This document shows positions 1-3,500 of a DNA stretch of 6,139 nucleotides, piece by piece. Where the stretch lies: positions 1 through 6,139 of the forward strand of contig DATKVN010000067.1 in assembly GCA_035530055.1 (NCBI GenBank), read 5' to 3'. A program made the position numbers and the translations under genes. The stretch comes from a bacterium. GTDB lineage: Bacteria; UBA6262; WVXT01. The notes under the pieces are model-generated. The model was not told where the DNA came from and made no database searches. It worked only from the letters and a program-made list of their open reading frames with translations. Numbering within the stretch: the stretch's first letter is position 1; each line of letters opens with the position of its first letter.

Positions 1-1
1 G

Positions 2-517
2 ATGACTTTCATTGTATCAATAGAAATGCCAGGGACGTTGACTGATAGCCTGCCCGGGCCTTTGACCGCTATGAGGAGGACAGCCGATTTATTGGGCAAA
101 AAGTTCTTTGATAATGAGCAGATTGGTATGATAAGCGACGGAGGGGTCAAGATACAGGGCGGTCCGGTAACTATCGCCAATCACGGGCAGTTCAGTCAGG
201 CGCCGTTTATGAGGATAGTGGAAAGAGGAGGAGAGAGCAGGGTTGAGGTAATTACGTTATTGGAGGCAAATATTCAGACAGTGGGCGCGGCATGGCTTCA
301 GATGAAGGATTATGGGAAGAACGTTCTTATCTGGCCGGCATCCGATGGTATTATCAGGTTTGGCGAAGACCCAGGCTTTTATTTATACAGACTCAGTGGA
401 CTTCCCAAGCAATTCCTATCAGCTTCAGGTACGAAAGTAAAGCTTTTTGAAAAGAATGTTGCTAAGAATATAAAGGATTTTGCAGCTGATGAAGGATTTC
501 CCGTAGGGTTATTACTA
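2..517 (+). other. Unassigned mixed alpha/beta region of the giant protein (residues 1-172)
   Basis: I do not recognise this region. It alternates short hydrophobic strand-like runs with glycine-containing turns, for example IGMISDGGVKIQGGPVTI (residues 41-58) and VLIWPASDGIIRFG further on, and ends in a hydrophobic stretch around FPVGLLLM. There is no signal peptide at its start, consistent with it being internal to a longer chain. No catalytic motif stands out. If the topology inferred from the first hydrophobic helix is right, this part lies on the far side of the membrane from the ATPase. Confidence 0.5.
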
Positions 518-3500
518 ATGACAGAGGAAGAATTGGATGACCAGCTTGTTATAAGTAATTACCTGGAGAAAACAGGACGGACCATAGAAGGTATAAAAGG
601 GTTCTTAGATAGTAAGAAAGAGTTAAGGAAATCACGTTCGGGGCTTGAAGGAAAATATGGTGACGAAATTAAAAAGGCGCGGAGGATATTTGAAGATGCA
701 CAACTTGCACTGAGAACCAAGGGCAACTTCTTTACCTCAGAAAGAGGCGACATAGAAAAGTTCGTTGAAAAGGCCGTCTTTGCCGCCCTAGCAGAAGAAG
801 CGATTATTCTAGGTGAAGGCACAAGCGTTATGAATATGTTTTTCATAATGGGTGATAAGAAGACTATTTGGGACCTGTTTATCAAAAAGCTCTCCGAAAG
901 AGATAAATCAGGAGAAAGACTCAATCAGAAGAATGTCAACGTTTTTGATAATATTTTTGCCGGAAGTGCCCGCCGCTCTGATACCGATATGAACGACCCC
1001 ATAACTGGAACTACCATTGAATATCTTGGAGATAATGGAGTAAGATTACTGGGTATTAATTACGGAGGAGATGGTGCGTACTGCAATGATATTGCCAATT
1101 TGGGTGTTTATGGGAAAATCCTCAGAGATACAGTTTACGATGTGAGATTAAAATATCAAGCAAGGATGGATAATACCGTAAAAATCCCGGAAAATGTCAA
1201 GATATATTATGATGGAAAACTACTTTCAAAGGATACACGGAATGCTGTCTTCCTGTTAAAGAATTTGAAGGTAGAAGCGCCGGAGGAGGGAAAATACGAA
1301 ATTCATCTCCAGAAGGGTTCAGCGATTATAAATAGTATAATCAGGTTCAATAAGAAATTTACAAAATTAGATGTCGGAGAGGATTTCATCCTTGTTGATT
1401 GCGAGATTGCGGCCCCCATAGTTTGTATAGGAGGTGGAGGGCTGGCCATAGCTGTCTTCCATACACCCGAAGATGAATTACGAGGGAAAACCTATGACTA
1501 TGGATATGATACTACAAATGGAGTCTATACGGCAACAAAATATGAGGCGGTTGAAGAATTGGAGCTATATGGTGATGAAACAACAACCACAATGGTTATG
1601 GAGACTGCTGGCGGCGAAATTAGAAATGTGGTTGGGAGGTCCTCGAATCTGGATTACGAAGCGCCAATAGGTGAGATATGTATGGAAGTTACCGGAAAGG
1701 AAAACGAAAAGGAAGCCTTTGATGGAATGCAAAAGAATCATCCCCGGCTTCTGGGAGTAAAAGGGCTGAGTGAAGATCCAGAAGTTCTAGGAAAATCGCT
1801 TTATGAACTACCTCATTATGGTGGCTATGATTTTGAGACAGCGAAGACAAAAGTCAAAGCAGGGTTTATGAGAGAGAGTATCCTGCGAGCGAGAAATGGC
1901 TGGAGAGAAAGGGCAGCAGAACAAGAAGTCAAGGAAACGAAACCAAAACCTCCCTTACATTTTGCACGCAGAAACTTATTAACTTTAGGTGGGCTTGCAG
2001 CTTCTTTATTAATCGCTATTAGCGGAAATTATATTTTAAGTGTGTTTACTGCCGGCGGAAGCCTGTCATTTAAGTTGGGCAAATTTCTCAGCGGGTTCTT
2101 TAAAGGGCATCTCAAAAAAGGAGCAATGTTCAGGGGAATCTGGAGCGTTGCCGAAGGGATGATTAAGGAATTCCAGAAAAAGCCGGTTGAGCTTAATGAA
2201 GAACAACAGGGGAAAATGGTTGACGCTCTTGCGGTTGTGGAAAGATACGACCCGAACATGGCTAAATCTCTTCTCAGTATGTTTACAAATAAAAGACTGA
2301 TTGTGGTGGACAACCCTGAGTGGATTCAGGAAGGAACAGCGGAGCATGACTGGGTATTTACGTGGGTCAGTGAATTTATCTTTGGCAGGAAGACCGGCAT
2401 TCAACAGGACGCTTTGGACAACCTTACAGATAAACAACTTGCCGAACTTATTTTCCACGCTTTCAGGGAGAGAAAAGAATTAGAAGCCGGGGCGACTCAA
2501 GAAGAGGCTCATACTAGGGCGTTAGAGGCTCAAAAAGATTTTAGGGAAAAACTGAATATTCCGGAGGAGGAATCTTTAGAAGTAGCTCTCAATCGCCTTG
2601 TGGCCCGAAGGAGAATTGAAAAAGTTACCCGGGCAAAAGGAATTGTTGCTGGTCTCAGCCGGAAGATAGACCTCTATGTAGATAAATTGGAAGGGTTGCT
2701 TACTCTCGGTTTACCCCCGGTGGCAAGTTACCTGTACTATAGCCGAAGTACGCTGGAAAGACGCGTCGCGTCTCTAAAAGAAAAAGGATTTTCCAATAGA
2801 GAGATAACCCCAAGCTTAGTCCGTTTACAGGGATATGCAGAAGTTCCGGAAAGCTCGCTCAAGTACCAAAATGCCCAAAAAGCATTAGCCAGCCTCCAGA
2901 AAAAGAACCCCATCCTTTATGACAAACTGACCTCACGAAAGGGAGAAGCCGAGCAGAGACCAGTTTCAACAGTTGATCCTAAAGCCAAAGCCGAAGAATT
3001 GAGAAGGAGGTTTGCAGAAGGAGAGGATGTTACTGAAGCCGCATTGGAGATGATGGACGAGGAGATGAAAAGAGTTGTAGGCGGCCCTGCGTTACGTCAT
3101 CAAAAGGAAGGCGCGAAGGAACTTTTGGAAGACAAAGGTAAGTTTCTTTTGGCGCGCACTTCTTCCGGTAAGACCTATATGTTTGGTATCGCTATTTTCT
3201 TAAGATGGTTAAAAAGGGTTGCGAATGAAGTGGTAGAGGTTTCATCGCCTAATCAGGACAAGGTAAGAGAAGATGCCGCACGCGTGGGAGAACTTTTAGC
3301 TCCGTTTGAAATTCGTATAGGTTTAATAGAAAAGGATGAAGGAACAGGAGAAGAGATTGGTTATTTCTATGATGTTAATAAAGGAGAACTTATAAAGGGA
3401 GCGGATGATAACGGAGAAAGCGTGAAGAAAGTCTGCATAGAGGCTTATGCCATTTATGGAACGCCAGAAGTTTTCGAACATATTGAACTTCGAGAAAGAC

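Noticed and set aside
2-4. ATG at the very first full codon as the real start of the gene
   Set aside because: Only one base precedes it, no ribosome binding site can be seen, and the following residues do not look like a protein N-terminus or signal peptide. An internal methionine is more likely.
1415-1459. Hydrophobic glycine run at residues 472-486 as a membrane helix
   Set aside because: It is only about 15 residues with four consecutive glycines, lies within a strand-rich region and has acidic residues close by on both sides, so buried strands are more likely.
1473-1670. Plus-strand 65-codon stretch in another frame
   Set aside because: It is out of frame inside the continuous coding frame, rich in Met, Trp and Gln as expected of a frame-shifted reading, and has no separate start signal.
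2066-2458. Minus-strand open stretches of up to 130 codons here and at 559-924, 4879-5181, 5178-5444 and elsewhere
   Set aside because: They lie entirely opposite the conserved plus-strand frame, have no ribosome binding sites or recognisable motifs, and overlap one another. They are antisense shadows.
2690-2740. Semi-hydrophobic stretch GLLTLGLPPVASYLYY as a transmembrane segment
   Set aside because: It is broken by two prolines, is short, and lies between strongly charged helices. A pass here would also place the ATPase on the wrong side unless paired.
3003-3029. Perfect Shine-Dalgarno-like AAGGAGG just upstream of the SecA-like core, as a possible internal start giving a free-standing SecA
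   Set aside because: The nearby ATG at 3027 is out of frame and stops after a few codons, and the in-frame Met codons at 3050 and 3053 are too far away. The purine-rich run simply encodes Arg-Arg-Arg; similar runs occur at 73, 227 and 2568.
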